From Polyangia bacterium (GTDB lineage Bacteria; Myxococcota_A; Polyangia; Nannocystales; Nannocystaceae): DNA of 64,000 nucleotides. The position numbers and the translations under genes were made by a program. Positions 34,731 through 43,880 of this stretch are shown in pieces. The stretch is from positions 1-64,000 of the forward strand of contig JAUHWG010000032.1 of NCBI GenBank assembly GCA_030424595.1, read 5' to 3'. Each line of letters starts with the position of its first letter. Within the stretch, counting starts at the first letter, position 1. The notes beneath the pieces were generated by a model, which saw only the letters and a program-made list of their open reading frames with translations, was not told the origin of the DNA and ran no database searches.

Positions 34731-36626
34731 CTAGGGGCCGAAGATGTGGTTGAAGCGCATCGCCTTGCGGCCGGGCTGGAACTGGGTGCTGTTCACGGCC
34801 TGGAGGATGCACGTGCCCATCAGGGTGCCGATGACCTCGCTCGGGATGTCGGCGCTGATCTTGCCGGTGCCGACCTTGACCCGGAGGCTGACGGTGACCT
34901 TGCCCTGATCCTGGGCCCGGATCCCGTGGCTCTTGGCGCACTTCTTGATGTAGCGCTGGAGGTCCGCGGCGACCTGACGACGCTCGTCTTCGGTGATCGC
35001 CTGCATCGCCCCCATCCTGGGATCGGTGTTGACCTCATCGGTCTCGACGTCGGTGTCGGCCGCGGCTTCGCTCGGATCGGCCACCTCCGGGGCGGTGGCC
35101 GCGACGGGCGGTGTCTCGACGAGCGGGGTGGTCGCGGCGACGGCTCCATCTGCGGGGACGGGCGGCGTCTGGCCGTCGGCCGAACCAGCCTTGGTGTACT
35201 GCCAGACCGTGATCCCGAGGGCGAGGACGACGAGGCCGAGGATCGCGGAGAGCCAGCGGTAGGGGTTGGGCCGGGACTGCTCGATCGACTCGACGTAGCG
35301 CTCGAGGGAGTCGGTGACCCCGGGGCTCTGGTCGACAGACATCTCGGACGGGTCGAAGGTGACGGCCGAGTGCTGGCCCGTCGACATCACCTGGTTGATG
35401 CTGTTCCCGCTCGAGGAGGAGAGGGCCTGATGACGGCCGGTGCTGCCGATGTGCTGCGGCGTGGAGTGGCGCCTGCCGCCGGAGGAGGACTGGAGGGTGA
35501 CGTTGAGGGTCGGCGCGCGCTCGGCCACGGACTCGGCCGTGTTCTCGCTCAGCGTCGGCGTGTCGTCCGGGGTGTCGGGGATCGCCGGGAGGAAGAGCCC
35601 GGTCGAGCGCAGCCGTTGATCGGCGGCGACCAGCGCCTCGGTCATCTCGCGGATGTTCTGGTAGCGGTGCTCTGGGTCCTTCGCCAGGGCCTTCATCACC
35701 ACCGCCTCGATCGCCGGGGGGATGTCCGCGCTCGGCGCTCGCTGGCGCGGTGGGATCGGCTCCTGCGTGAGCTGGAGGGCGATCGTCGACATGAAGGTCT
35801 CGCCGCGGAAGGGGACGACGCCGGTGAGAAGCTCGTAGATCATCACCCCGAGGGAGTAGATGTCGACGCGGGCGTCTGGGATCCCGTCGCGCGCGAGCTC
35901 CGGGGCCATGTACTCCGGGGTGCCGAGGAGGGTCCCCGCGGCGGTCGCCTGCGCGACCGGCTTCTTGCCGCGAAAGGTCGTCGCCTCGGTCATCACCTTG
36001 GCGATGCCGAAGTCGAGGAGCTTGATGAAGTCGGAGTTGCCGCCGCGCTTGATCCGGAAGCAGTTGTCCGGCTTCATGTCGCGGTGGATGACGCCCTTCT
36101 CGTGGGCGGCGTTGAGGGCCCGACAGATCTGGAGGACCATCCGCCGCAGCCGCGTCCAGGGCAGCCGGCCCTCCTTCTCGATCGTGGTCGCGAGATCCTC
36201 GCCCTCGAGCAGCTCCATCGCCAGGAACGCCTGACCCTGATCGGTGTAGCCGAAGTCGATGATGTCGACGATGTGCTCGTGCTGGATCATCGACGCGGCC
36301 TGCGCCTCGCGGAGGAATCGCTGGGCGATGTCCGGCGTGTTGCCGAGATCCGGGCTCAGGACCTTGATCGCGAGGCGGCGGTGGATCGTGATGTGCTCGG
36401 CGACGTAGACCGTGCCCATCCCGCCCTCGGCGATCCGCTCGAGGATCTGGTAGCGGTCGGCGAGGATCGTCCCGACGAGGCGTAGTCCGGGCCCCGGTCT
36501 GCGGACTACAACCTCAACATCCTCGAGGTCGTCCATCGCGAGATGTGTCATCTCATCGGCAGCCGCGCTCGGCTCTGTGAACCGGCGGGGTGGCGGAGGA
36601 CGTGGAGGCTTGGGCGGGACTGCCAT
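34731..36626 (-). CDS. Ser/Thr protein kinase 2 with periplasmic TonB-C-like domain
   Basis: Protein of 631 residues. Kinase domain about 55-330: IAEGGMGTVYVAEH, LAIKVL, HRDMKPDNCF, DFGIAKVM, GTPEYMAPE. A Ser/Thr/His-rich linker (STPQHIGSTGRHQALSSSSG) precedes one transmembrane segment (WLSAILGLVVLALGITVWQY). The outer part has an Ala/Pro/Val linker and a final 100-residue domain (VTVSLRVKVGTGKISADIPS, CILQAVNSTQFQPGRKAMRF) of the TonB-C-like type seen at the end of many myxobacterial membrane proteins. Two Cys (in KKCAKSHG and GTCILQ) could form a disulphide. Kinase residues are intact. Confidence 0.9.
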   Translation of the reverse strand: MAVPPKPPRPPPPRRFTEPSAAADEMTHLAMDDLEDVEVVVRRPGPGLRLVGTILADRYQILERIAEGGMGTVYVAEHITIHRRLAIKVLSPDLGNTPDIAQRFLREAQAASMIQHEHIVDIIDFGYTDQGQAFLAMELLEGEDLATTIEKEGRLPWTRLRRMVLQICRALNAAHEKGVIHRDMKPDNCFRIKRGGNSDFIKLLDFGIAKVMTEATTFRGKKPVAQATAAGTLLGTPEYMAPELARDGIPDARVDIYSLGVMIYELLTGVVPFRGETFMSTIALQLTQEPIPPRQRAPSADIPPAIEAVVMKALAKDPEHRYQNIREMTEALVAADQRLRSTGLFLPAIPDTPDDTPTLSENTAESVAERAPTLNVTLQSSSGGRRHSTPQHIGSTGRHQALSSSSGNSINQVMSTGQHSAVTFDPSEMSVDQSPGVTDSLERYVESIEQSRPNPYRWLSAILGLVVLALGITVWQYTKAGSADGQTPPVPADGAVAATTPLVETPPVAATAPEVADPSEAAADTDVETDEVNTDPRMGAMQAITEDERRQVAADLQRYIKKCAKSHGIRAQDQGKVTVSLRVKVGTGKISADIPSEVIGTLMGTCILQAVNSTQFQPGRKAMRFNHIFGP

Positions 36627-36749
36627 CGGCGAGGCGCTCTAGAATAGCCCAGATCGCTCCTAGCCACGATTATGCGGCGCGGGGTGGCAGCGTGCGCAGG
36701 ACGCGGCGCATCTGCGGACCTGCGCGCGCGCCCCGTGGCCTGGAGGCTC

Positions 36750-37580
36750 TCAGCTCGGCGAGATCTGGCGGACCGCGCTCAGGAGATCCGCGACCGTCAG
36801 GCTCGGCGGGAGCCCGTCCTCGAGGAGTTGGTTCCACAGCGGCAGGAGCTCCGACTCCGGCTCCTGCTCCGCGAGGACCTCGGCAAGCGCTGATACCGCG
36901 GCACGTTGGCGGGCGCGGTCGAGCCCGCGGATCAGCGCCTCGGCGATGGGCGAGGTCGCCGTCGGCTCGGGCGCCTGGGGGGGGCTCTCGACGAGGCGGA
37001 TACGGCCGCGGACGCGGCGGGTCGCCTGCTCCACCGCGCGGGTGAGGAGCGCCTCCGTCGCCGGGTTGATCGTCGGGGCCGGGGCCTCCGGGGACTCGTT
37101 GGCGGCCTCCTCATCGCCGATCTGGCTAGCGCCGTTGCTGCGGGCTACGCGCTCGATGATCGGCGGGGCGACCTCGCGTCGCCAACGGCGGCGCACATCC
37201 CAGCGCTCGCTGTTCTCCTCGGGCTGTGGCGGCGGGATGACGCCAGCGGCGACCTTCTGCTGGAGCGCCTGACCGCGCTGGAGGATCTCCTCGCCGTGCC
37301 CCTTGGGCAGGACGGTGACGACCGTGTCCTCCTTGATGATGGCGTAGAGGGTGTCGCCGAAGGACTCGAGGGGCACCAGGATCTGCGGCTCGCCGAGCAT
37401 CACGTCGAGGGTCTTCACCGCCAGGCTATCGTCCTCGGCGCGGCAGATCGCGCTGTCGAGGCGATCGCGGAGCGCCTCGTCGTCGTCCTCTGCCTGAGTC
37501 GGCACGAGCTCCCGCAGACGCTGAACCGCGCGGTGGGTGATGCTATAGCGGCGATGACCGGGAAAGAGGCTACGGACCAT
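36750..37580 (-). CDS. Unknown cytoplasmic protein, possibly regulatory
   Basis: 276 residues from ATG 37580; a longer frame to 37640 has no support. The N-terminal 110 residues are compact (RRYSITHRAVQRLRELVPTQ, LDSAICRAEDDSLAVKTLDV, YAIIKEDTVVTVLPKGHGEE), the rest Pro/Glu-rich with Arg-rich helices. I do not recognise a family. There is no signal peptide or membrane segment. Between its end and kinase 2 lie about 120 bases without a gene. Confidence 0.6.
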   Translation of the reverse strand: MVRSLFPGHRRYSITHRAVQRLRELVPTQAEDDDEALRDRLDSAICRAEDDSLAVKTLDVMLGEPQILVPLESFGDTLYAIIKEDTVVTVLPKGHGEEILQRGQALQQKVAAGVIPPPQPEENSERWDVRRRWRREVAPPIIERVARSNGASQIGDEEAANESPEAPAPTINPATEALLTRAVEQATRRVRGRIRLVESPPQAPEPTATSPIAEALIRGLDRARQRAAVSALAEVLAEQEPESELLPLWNQLLEDGLPPSLTVADLLSAVRQISPS

Positions 37581-37776
37581 GGGCCAGGGGGGTGTATCGT
37601 AGGATGCTCGAGAATGCCACCTGTCATCGCCTGCCCCCAAAGCGGCCGTGGCGGTCAGCGCTGGGTGGCCGGTCGACTGGCACTTCAGGGATCCGCGAGC
37701 GGCTCTGGCGCGGCCTGCGTGGGGCTTCCTTGCGGCTTCCTTGCGTCGATCGCCGGGGGTCTGCGAAGCTCCTAGG

Positions 37777-38781
37777 ATGTCCCGGCATACGCTCGCCTCA
37801 CCGTCGTGGCCGCTCCGAGCAGGGCGCCTGGTGGCGATGACGTTGGTGATCGGGCTCGCAGCGACCGGTGACGCGCTCGCCGCGCCCTACGTCGGCGCCG
37901 GGCAAGCGGCGATCCCCGAGGGCGGGGATCGGGTCGGACCGCGGAGGGACGCGCTCATCAAGGCCCGCAAGGCGGCGCTCGAGGCGGCGCTCGCCGAGCT
38001 TCGCGGGGTCGATCCCGCCGGTCGCAAGCGGGTGCTCGACTCGGCCTCGGCGTGGACGAGCGCCTACCGCGTCCTCAAGCAGAGCGACGACGGGGCGACG
38101 GCGACGGTCGAGGTCGAGGTCGAGATCGACCTGCCGCGGATCGAGAAGCTGCTCGTCGGCGTCGGCGCGCCGGTCGGCGGGGTCGCCCCGCCGCGCCTCG
38201 GCGAGGTCCGCGGAGAGGCCTGCGGCGACGAGCTCGCGACAGGCGCTCGACAGCTGATGGCGGCGCGGGATCTGGCGTCGCTCGAAGGCGAGGCGTCGGC
38301 GGTGATGAACGTCAGGCTCCGATGCGAGGCGCTGGGCGAGGTCTATCAGGCGAGGGCCCACGGCTCGCGGGTGACCATCTCGACCCAGGTCGGCGCCGAG
38401 CCGCCGATCCAGAGCACGGCGCTCGCCTTCGCCGAGGACCCGCAGGCGGCGGAGCTGGAGGCGCTTCGGCGGGCGTTGGCCGAGCTCTCGGAGATCGTCC
38501 GCAAGGGGCGCGATACAGCGATCTCCCTCGAGATCGCCGCGCCGTGGCCGGCGGCGAGGATCCGCCGCTTGGAGCGGGCGATCGGCTCGTCGATCGTCGG
38601 CGTTCGCTCGGTCTCGCTGGGCGGGATTACGCCGCAGGGGGCCGTGATCCTGCGGATCGACGGCGGCAGCACCCTCGTCGCGCAGGACCTGGCGATGCGG
38701 ATGGAGGCGCTGCGGATCCCAGGCGCACCGCTGCGGATCCTCGAGGTCCGCGACGCTCGACGGATCGCCGCCACGTTCTAG
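37777..38781 (+). CDS. Exported protein of unknown function (LPP20/FlgT-like pattern)
   Basis: 334 residues with an N-terminal signal (AMTLVIGLAATGDALAAPYV). ATG 37777 is used; ATG 37840 would give a shorter signal. The mature start RRDALIKARKAALEAALAEL followed by AYRVLKQSDDGATATVEVEV and DLPRIEKLL has the helix-strand pattern of the N-terminal domain of FlgT and LPP20-like proteins. Further on are two similar alpha-beta segments. No catalytic motif is apparent. It is transcribed divergently from the 36750 gene. Confidence 0.65.
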   Translation: MSRHTLASPSWPLRAGRLVAMTLVIGLAATGDALAAPYVGAGQAAIPEGGDRVGPRRDALIKARKAALEAALAELRGVDPAGRKRVLDSASAWTSAYRVLKQSDDGATATVEVEVEIDLPRIEKLLVGVGAPVGGVAPPRLGEVRGEACGDELATGARQLMAARDLASLEGEASAVMNVRLRCEALGEVYQARAHGSRVTISTQVGAEPPIQSTALAFAEDPQAAELEALRRALAELSEIVRKGRDTAISLEIAAPWPAARIRRLERAIGSSIVGVRSVSLGGITPQGAVILRIDGGSTLVAQDLAMRMEALRIPGAPLRILEVRDARRIAATF

Positions 38782-38813
38782 CGAGCAGGCGAAGGCGAAG
38801 GCGAAGGTCGCGC

Positions 38814-38931
38814 GTGCTCTCGCGCCGCGATCGTGGATCCTCTCGACTTCGCCAAGACGCCACTGGACCGGGCTCTCGTGCACATCTTGGCGGAGCCGAG
38901 AGGGACGACGAGGGCAAGCGCGAGCGCGCGG
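38814..38931. repeat. Palindromic dispersed repeat, copy 2
   Basis: Matches copy 1 (34613-34712) at both ends: GTGCTCTCGCGCCGC on the left, and GAGCCGAGAGGGACGACGAG near 38894 on the right. The centre differs and is about 18 bases longer. The arms pair with each other (TCCTCTCGACTTCGCC against GGCGGAGCCGAGAGGG with mismatches). It sits between two genes. Confidence 0.65.
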
Positions 38932-39018
38932 CACGTGATGCTGCGGGCTGCTCACTTCGGCGGGGGCTCGCAGAGGGCGACCGCAGAAGTGAGCGGGGCG
39001 AGCCGGCGCCAAGTGTGG

Positions 39019-39024
39019 TCTACT
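39019..39024 (+). promoter_or_regulatory. Candidate -10 element (TCTACT) for the 39031 lipoprotein gene
   Basis: TCTACT ends exactly six bases before ATG 39031, without a Shine-Dalgarno sequence between, as expected for a leaderless message. Confidence 0.35.
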
Positions 39025-39030
39025 CCGCGG

Positions 39031-39390
39031 ATGCGCGCTCCTGCCCTGGTCTTCGGCGCGGCTCGTGCCGCCTCTGTCGCCCTCTGCGTGGCCCTCGGCG
39101 CGGCGCTCACCCTCGGCGCCTGCGGCAAGCGGGAGCAGAGCGCCGCCCTCGTGATCCACACGCCGGACGAGGACGCGGACGCCGAGGTGTACGTCGACGG
39201 CAACTACGTCGGCCTGGTGCGGGCGCTCTCGCAGCAGTCGACGGGGCCGCTCCTCCTCGCGCCGGGGGTGCACCGCCTGGAGATCCGCAAGCCCGGTCGA
39301 TTCCCGGTGCAGAAGACCCTGCGGATCGACGGCGATTCGCCGACAGAGATTGTCGTCGACGCTGAATTGCTAGAAGATCCCGAGCTGTGA
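39031..39390 (+). CDS. Small PEGA-like lipoprotein
   Basis: 119 residues. Lipoprotein signal with lipobox LGAC near Cys31 (ALGAALTLGACGK). The mature part resembles a PEGA domain: VIHTPDEDADAEVYVDGNYV, then LLLAPGVHRLEIRKPGRFP and VQKTLRIDGDS. PEGA modules are small beta-sandwiches on surface proteins. The frame runs further upstream to 38833, but that part covers the dispersed repeat and is not protein-like. The stop overlaps the next start (GTGA). Confidence 0.75.
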   Translation: MRAPALVFGAARAASVALCVALGAALTLGACGKREQSAALVIHTPDEDADAEVYVDGNYVGLVRALSQQSTGPLLLAPGVHRLEIRKPGRFPVQKTLRIDGDSPTEIVVDAELLEDPEL

Positions 39391-40508
39391 CCGACCCGCA
39401 CGTCCGGCGCACGCACACCTTCGTGCAGATCGCGTTCGTCCTGGCGTTCGCCTACGGCTTCCTCGAGATCCTCCAGCGCCTCCAGCCGTTGATGATCGCC
39501 CTCGGCGCGGCGTTTGTCCTCGCCTACCTGCTCGATCCGCTGGTCCTCGCCCTGCAGCGGCGCAAGGTGCCGCGGGTCTCCTCGGTGCTGCTGGTGCTCG
39601 GCGCCGGCGGTGCAGGGCTTGTCCTCTTCCTCTCGCTGACCCTGCCGCTGGTCTCCGCCCAGGCGACGGAGTTCTTCGCGAGCGCGCCGGAGCGGATGGA
39701 GACGATGGGCCTGTGGATCGAGGCGAGCTGGGGGAGAACGGTGCCGCTGCTCTGGGACGACCTCCAGGCGGAGCTCCGCCAGCGGATGTCGAGCGGCGAG
39801 ATCCGCGAGGTGCTCGGCAGCCTGAGCGGCGGGATCTCGAGCCTCTCGCGGGTCGTCGTCGTTCTCGTCCTGATCCCGATCTTCACCGTCTACCTCCTCC
39901 TCGACTTCCCCCGCCTCATCCGCTTCTTCGGCGCTCTGGTGCCGCCGCGGAACCGGGCGCGGGTCTTCGGGCTCAGCCGCGAGATCTCCGACGTCATCGC
40001 CCAGTGGGTCCGCGGCGAGCTGGTCTTGATGTTCACGCTGAGCACCCTCTATTCGCTCGGCCTGGTCTACGTCGGCGTCCCGCTCGGGGTGCTCGTCGGC
40101 TTCATCATGGGGATGCTCGCGTTCATCCCCTACATCGGCCCCGGCCTCGGCCTGACCCTCGGCCTGGTGCTGACGTTGATGGACTTCAACGGCTTTGGCC
40201 AGCTCCTCGGCCTCGCCGGGGTCTTCGTCGTCGTCCAGACCCTCGACGGTCTCTTCATCACGCCGCGGATCCTGGGCGGCTCGGTCGGGCTGAACCCGGC
40301 GGCGGTGATCGCCGGCTTGATGGTCTGCGGCTCTCTCTTCGGCATCGGCGGGGTGATGATCGCGGTCCCGCTGACGGCGAGCGTGGTGGTCATCAGCCGC
40401 CACTTCCTCGAGCGCTACCGGGAGTCTCGCTTCTTCCTGAACGGCAGCGAGAGCGAGGCGGCGATCGAGGCGGACCCGAGCATCAGCGGTCCTCACCGCA
40501 AGCAGTGA
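39387..40508 (+). CDS. AI-2E family transporter (PerM/TqsA type)
   Basis: Protein of 373 residues, the normal length for the family, with about seven to eight hydrophobic segments (VQIAFVLAFAYGFLEIL, LMIALGAAFVLAYLL, SVLLVLGAGGAGLVLFLSLT, VVVLVLIPIFTVYLLLDFP). The typical motif GFIMGMLAFIPYIGPGLGL is present, followed by GLFITPRILGGSVGLNP. Members export small molecules such as autoinducer-2 or ions; the substrate is not predictable. GTG 39387 overlaps the preceding stop. Confidence 0.9.
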   Translation: MTDPHVRRTHTFVQIAFVLAFAYGFLEILQRLQPLMIALGAAFVLAYLLDPLVLALQRRKVPRVSSVLLVLGAGGAGLVLFLSLTLPLVSAQATEFFASAPERMETMGLWIEASWGRTVPLLWDDLQAELRQRMSSGEIREVLGSLSGGISSLSRVVVVLVLIPIFTVYLLLDFPRLIRFFGALVPPRNRARVFGLSREISDVIAQWVRGELVLMFTLSTLYSLGLVYVGVPLGVLVGFIMGMLAFIPYIGPGLGLTLGLVLTLMDFNGFGQLLGLAGVFVVVQTLDGLFITPRILGGSVGLNPAAVIAGLMVCGSLFGIGGVMIAVPLTASVVVISRHFLERYRESRFFLNGSESEAAIEADPSISGPHRKQ

Positions 40509-40513
40509 TTTGT

Positions 40514-40529
40514 CTGTCCCCTGGGACAG
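40514..40529. repeat. Perfect palindromic inverted repeat after the transporter gene
   Basis: CTGTCCC and GGGACAG with two bases between, beginning five bases after the stop at 40508. No T run follows; it could be a weak terminator stem or an operator. Confidence 0.35.
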
Positions 40530-40619
40530 TAGAGATGCAGGGCGCCGGACGTCGAGCGTCCCGTAGAGGCCGACGCGGCGCCGCGGAGGAGGCCTGCCGG
40601 AGGTCGCTCCGTGCCTCGG

Positions 40620-41852
40620 CTAGAAGCGGACGCTGTAGCCGAAGGCGAGCCCGATCGAGGCCCGCGCCCGCGGGACGGCGAGCTCCTGGAAGACGCTCTC
40701 AGAGCAGGTCTCGGCGACGGGGCCTCGGCCGTAGAGGTTGGCGACGCCGTCGAGATCGATGCGGAGCCCGTGCTTGCGGCGCTCGCCCAGGAGGATGAGC
40801 ACACCAGCGCGGGCGCCGAGGCGGCCGCCCCAGCGGGCGCTGACCAGGGTCCCAGAGCCGCTCGCGCAGGCAGGCCTGGGGATGTTGGCGCGGGTCCGCA
40901 GGGTCTCCCGTCCTGCGCCGACGATCCCCGTCAGGGGGATGACCAGGCGGCCCGCACGGCCGACGGGGATGTGGACCCCGACGAGGGCGTCGAAGGCCTG
41001 GGCCGCGGTGGCGAGCGTGGTCGTGGCCTGGGTGTTGCCGCCGCCCCCGACCGCCAGGCCGGCGCCGAGGAAGAGCCGTCGCTGGGCGCCGAGATGGGCG
41101 CCGCCGCGGATCATCAGCGCGCCGATCGACGCTCCCTCGACCGTCGGGTGAGCGTTCATCTGCGGGATCGACCAGAGGGCGAGGCCGGCGACGAGAGAGC
41201 CGCGGGGGAGCTCCGCGGCGGTGCCCGCGGGCCCGGGCGAAGCCGCTGGGGCCTGCTCTTTGGAGATGTCCGAAGGGGCAGGAGCCTGAGCCTCGGCGGT
41301 GTTCCCGGGCTCGGCTGAGTCGCCTCGTGGAGGCGGCTGAGGTGCCTCGTCCGCGGGGGGCTTGTCTGGGGGGGTCGGCACAGGCTTGAGCGAAGCCGCG
41401 GTCACCGGCGTCCCCCCTAGCCCGCGGATCAGATCCTCGACCGCGGGCCGATCCTCGGCGGTCGGCCGGGCGGCGAGATAGCGGTTGTAGGCGTCGATCG
41501 CCGCGTTCGCGTGCATGCGCTCCGCCGCGTGATCACCATCGCTGCGGGCGCGCGCGTGGAGCTGCTGGTGGCAGATCCCGATGTTGTAGTCGAGCTTCGG
41601 GGTCGGCCGGAGCTGGTCGGCCTCGTCGAAGGCGGCGATCGCCGCTGCGTAGTCCCCGGCCTGGAAGGCCTTCTGCCCCCGCTCGGCGGCCGCCTTCGCC
41701 TGCTCGCGCGAGCGATCGTCGACGCTGGGGGGGGCGGTCTCGTGGGCCTGGGCTGGGCAGGCGGCTGGGCAGGCGATCGCGAGGGCGAGGCTCGGGGCGA
41801 GGGCCCAGCGGGCGAGCCGGAGCGGCGAACGTAGTCTTTCCAGCACAGGCAC
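40620..41852 (-). CDS. TPR-containing predicted outer-membrane beta-barrel protein
   Basis: 410 residues. Signal peptide (LALAIACPAACPAQAHE), then a TPR-like helical part (GQKAFQAGDYAAAIAAFDEA, LDYNIGICHQQLHARAR, AIDAYNRYLAARPT). A long Pro/Ala/Glu linker leads to a C-terminal 200 residues with alternating glycine and aromatic strands ending in IGLAFGYSVRF. A terminal Phe and amphipathic strands are typical of outer-membrane barrels. This TPR-then-barrel layout is common in myxobacterial genomes. GTG start 41852. Confidence 0.75.
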   Translation of the reverse strand: MPVLERLRSPLRLARWALAPSLALAIACPAACPAQAHETAPPSVDDRSREQAKAAAERGQKAFQAGDYAAAIAAFDEADQLRPTPKLDYNIGICHQQLHARARSDGDHAAERMHANAAIDAYNRYLAARPTAEDRPAVEDLIRGLGGTPVTAASLKPVPTPPDKPPADEAPQPPPRGDSAEPGNTAEAQAPAPSDISKEQAPAASPGPAGTAAELPRGSLVAGLALWSIPQMNAHPTVEGASIGALMIRGGAHLGAQRRLFLGAGLAVGGGGNTQATTTLATAAQAFDALVGVHIPVGRAGRLVIPLTGIVGAGRETLRTRANIPRPACASGSGTLVSARWGGRLGARAGVLILLGERRKHGLRIDLDGVANLYGRGPVAETCSESVFQELAVPRARASIGLAFGYSVRF

Positions 41853-42021
41853 GGTGGAGACGTCCGTCGCATCCTATCTCGTCAGGCCCTGCGCGGCGCG
41901 GCGGAGGCTGTGCTCCAGCTCGCGGCGTCGGGCCGAGGTCGACCAGCTGCGCGAGGATGGCCTGCGCTGCGCGAGCCGAGCCGCGGAGGATGAGCTGGGC
42001 GCAGGCGAGGCGGCGGCGCGG

Positions 42022-43587
42022 CTAGCCCTGGCTGGGGAGCGGGTTTGTCCCCTCCGCCACCGGTCCTGGGACAGGCGGGAGGGCGTCCGAGGCGGCCGGC
42101 TTCGCGGGCGCGGGCTTCGGGGTTGGCTGGGGCTGGGTCTCCGGCTCCGCGGTCGCCTGGGCGAGCACGGGGGCCGAGCTGGCGTCGCTCTGCGGGAGCA
42201 TGATGCCCCCGTCTTGGGTCAGCCGCGCGCCGCTCTGGTCGCGGATCGCCTCGCGTCGCTCGAGGTAGACCTGGACCAGGCGTCGGGCGACGTAGTGCGC
42301 CTTGATCTTCCACTTCGGCTCGTTGGCGAGCAGGACCGCGAAGGCGATCTCCGGGTTGTCGGCCGGGGCGTAGCCGACAAACCAGTTGTAGTTGAGCGCC
42401 GGCGCCTTCTTGCCGGTCAGGCTGCCGGTCTTGCCGGCCACCTTGACGTTGGCGATGTAGGGGACGCCGTTTTGGTCCTTGAAGCTCTTGCGCGCGGTGC
42501 CCTCGGTGGTGGTCGCGACCATCATCGAGCCGACGCCGCGGGCGGCCTCCTTGGGCAGGGTCCGCTCGATGTTCGGCAGGGGAGGGGTCTGATCGCTGCC
42601 GTCGGGGGCGAGCACCTGGGCGACCAGGTGCGGCGGCTGGAGCACGCCCTCGCGGGCGAAGATGCTGGCCATCGTCGCCCCGTGCAGCGGGCTCATGTCG
42701 ACGTGCCAGAAGCCCGCGGCGACCTTGGCCCGCTCGCGCGGCTCGGCGGGGATATGGGCGGGGCTGCGCTCCAGGGGCAGCTCAAAGGGGATGTCGCGCT
42801 CAAAGCCGAGGGCCTTCGCGCCGTCGAGCAGCGACTGGCTGTCGAGGTGCTTGAGGGCGAGCTTGGCCATCACCAGGTTGTGGCTGTGGGCGATCGCCGA
42901 CGAGAGGCTCTCGCAGCGGGTGTCGCGGGCCGGGTTGTCGGTGAGCATCTCGTCGGTCAGGCCGTGGAGGCCGCCGGAGAAGCACTCTTTGGTCTTGCCG
43001 TTGGCCCGCTTGTTCTTCAGGAGCGCGGCGGCGGTGACCAGCTTGAAGGTCGACGCGGCCGGGGCCCAGGCGGTCGTCAGCACCTCGAGCGGATCGACCT
43101 GCGAGTCCATGCTCGAGTGGCCGGCGAAGGTGAGAACGGAGTTATCCCGGAGATCGAGGACGACCGCGGCGGCGTAGGGGACCTCGCGTGAGCGGAAGAT
43201 CTGGAGCGCCGTGTCCTGGAGGACGGGGTCGATCGTAAAGAGGATGCGGTGGCCGTCGGCGAGCTCCTGGACCATCCGGCTGCTCTTCGGATCGACGGCG
43301 GCTTCGACCGGATCGTCGGGATCGCTGGGCCCGGCGTCGGGGTTCGCGGCCGCGGGGGCGCCGAGGGGGACGAGGGTGGCCGCGGTCAGATCGAGGCGAT
43401 CGCGCCAGGGGAGGGCGTCGATCGCCTCCTCCTGGGGTCGCTCTTCGCTGAGGACAGTGGCGCTCGAGCGGACGAGGTCACGCTCTTCGGGGATCTCCTG
43501 CTTCTGAACGTAGAAGGCGATCGCCCCGAGGGAGGCGATGAAGAATAGCGCGCCAATGCCGCCAAACCGGCGTGGGGGGGCAGACAT
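42022..43587 (-). CDS. Penicillin-binding-protein-type transpeptidase
   Basis: 521 residues. One N-terminal membrane anchor (IGALFFIASLGAIAFYV) and a periplasmic serine transpeptidase domain. The three active-site motifs are complete: SxxK in PAASTFKLV (Ser179, Lys182), SxN in IAHSHNLVM (Ser235, Asn237) and KTG in VAGKTGSLTG (Lys386). It would cross-link peptidoglycan or act as an accessory transpeptidase. No glycosyltransferase domain. The Pro/Ala tail after about residue 480 is low complexity. The preceding 170 bases hold no gene. Confidence 0.9.
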   Translation of the reverse strand: MSAPPRRFGGIGALFFIASLGAIAFYVQKQEIPEERDLVRSSATVLSEERPQEEAIDALPWRDRLDLTAATLVPLGAPAAANPDAGPSDPDDPVEAAVDPKSSRMVQELADGHRILFTIDPVLQDTALQIFRSREVPYAAAVVLDLRDNSVLTFAGHSSMDSQVDPLEVLTTAWAPAASTFKLVTAAALLKNKRANGKTKECFSGGLHGLTDEMLTDNPARDTRCESLSSAIAHSHNLVMAKLALKHLDSQSLLDGAKALGFERDIPFELPLERSPAHIPAEPRERAKVAAGFWHVDMSPLHGATMASIFAREGVLQPPHLVAQVLAPDGSDQTPPLPNIERTLPKEAARGVGSMMVATTTEGTARKSFKDQNGVPYIANVKVAGKTGSLTGKKAPALNYNWFVGYAPADNPEIAFAVLLANEPKWKIKAHYVARRLVQVYLERREAIRDQSGARLTQDGGIMLPQSDASSAPVLAQATAEPETQPQPTPKPAPAKPAASDALPPVPGPVAEGTNPLPSQG

Positions 43588-43708
43588 CCGAGAGGGTGAT
43601 AGCAGCGGTCCTCCGAGCGGGTCAAAAACGCGGCATGTTCGGCCCCTCGGCCGCGGACGGAGCCGTAGGCGCCGGTTTGTGGCCGGTCTCGGACGGGTCT
43701 GGGGCAGG

Positions 43709-43750
43709 TCTGCGGGGGGTCTGCGGGGGGTCTGCGGGGGGTCTGCGGCG
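43709..43750 (+). repeat. 11-bp tandem repeat upstream of the diguanylate cyclase gene
   Basis: TCTGCGGGGGG at 43709-43719, 43720-43730 and 43731-43741, with a partial fourth copy. It lies between the divergently placed transpeptidase and cyclase genes. Confidence 0.8.
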
Positions 43751-43880
43751 CGGCCGCGCGCCCAGTGTTCCTACAACGTGGGACTCGCGCGCACCCGATT
43801 GCCCCGCTCGGCGCATCAAACGGCGGAGGTCTGGTAAGTTTGCACGCCGGGAAATTCAGACCCCGGCCCGGTTCTCGACT

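Noticed and set aside
34251..36485. Plus-strand open frame of 744 codons
   Set aside because: Antisense to kinase 2, which has all kinase motifs.
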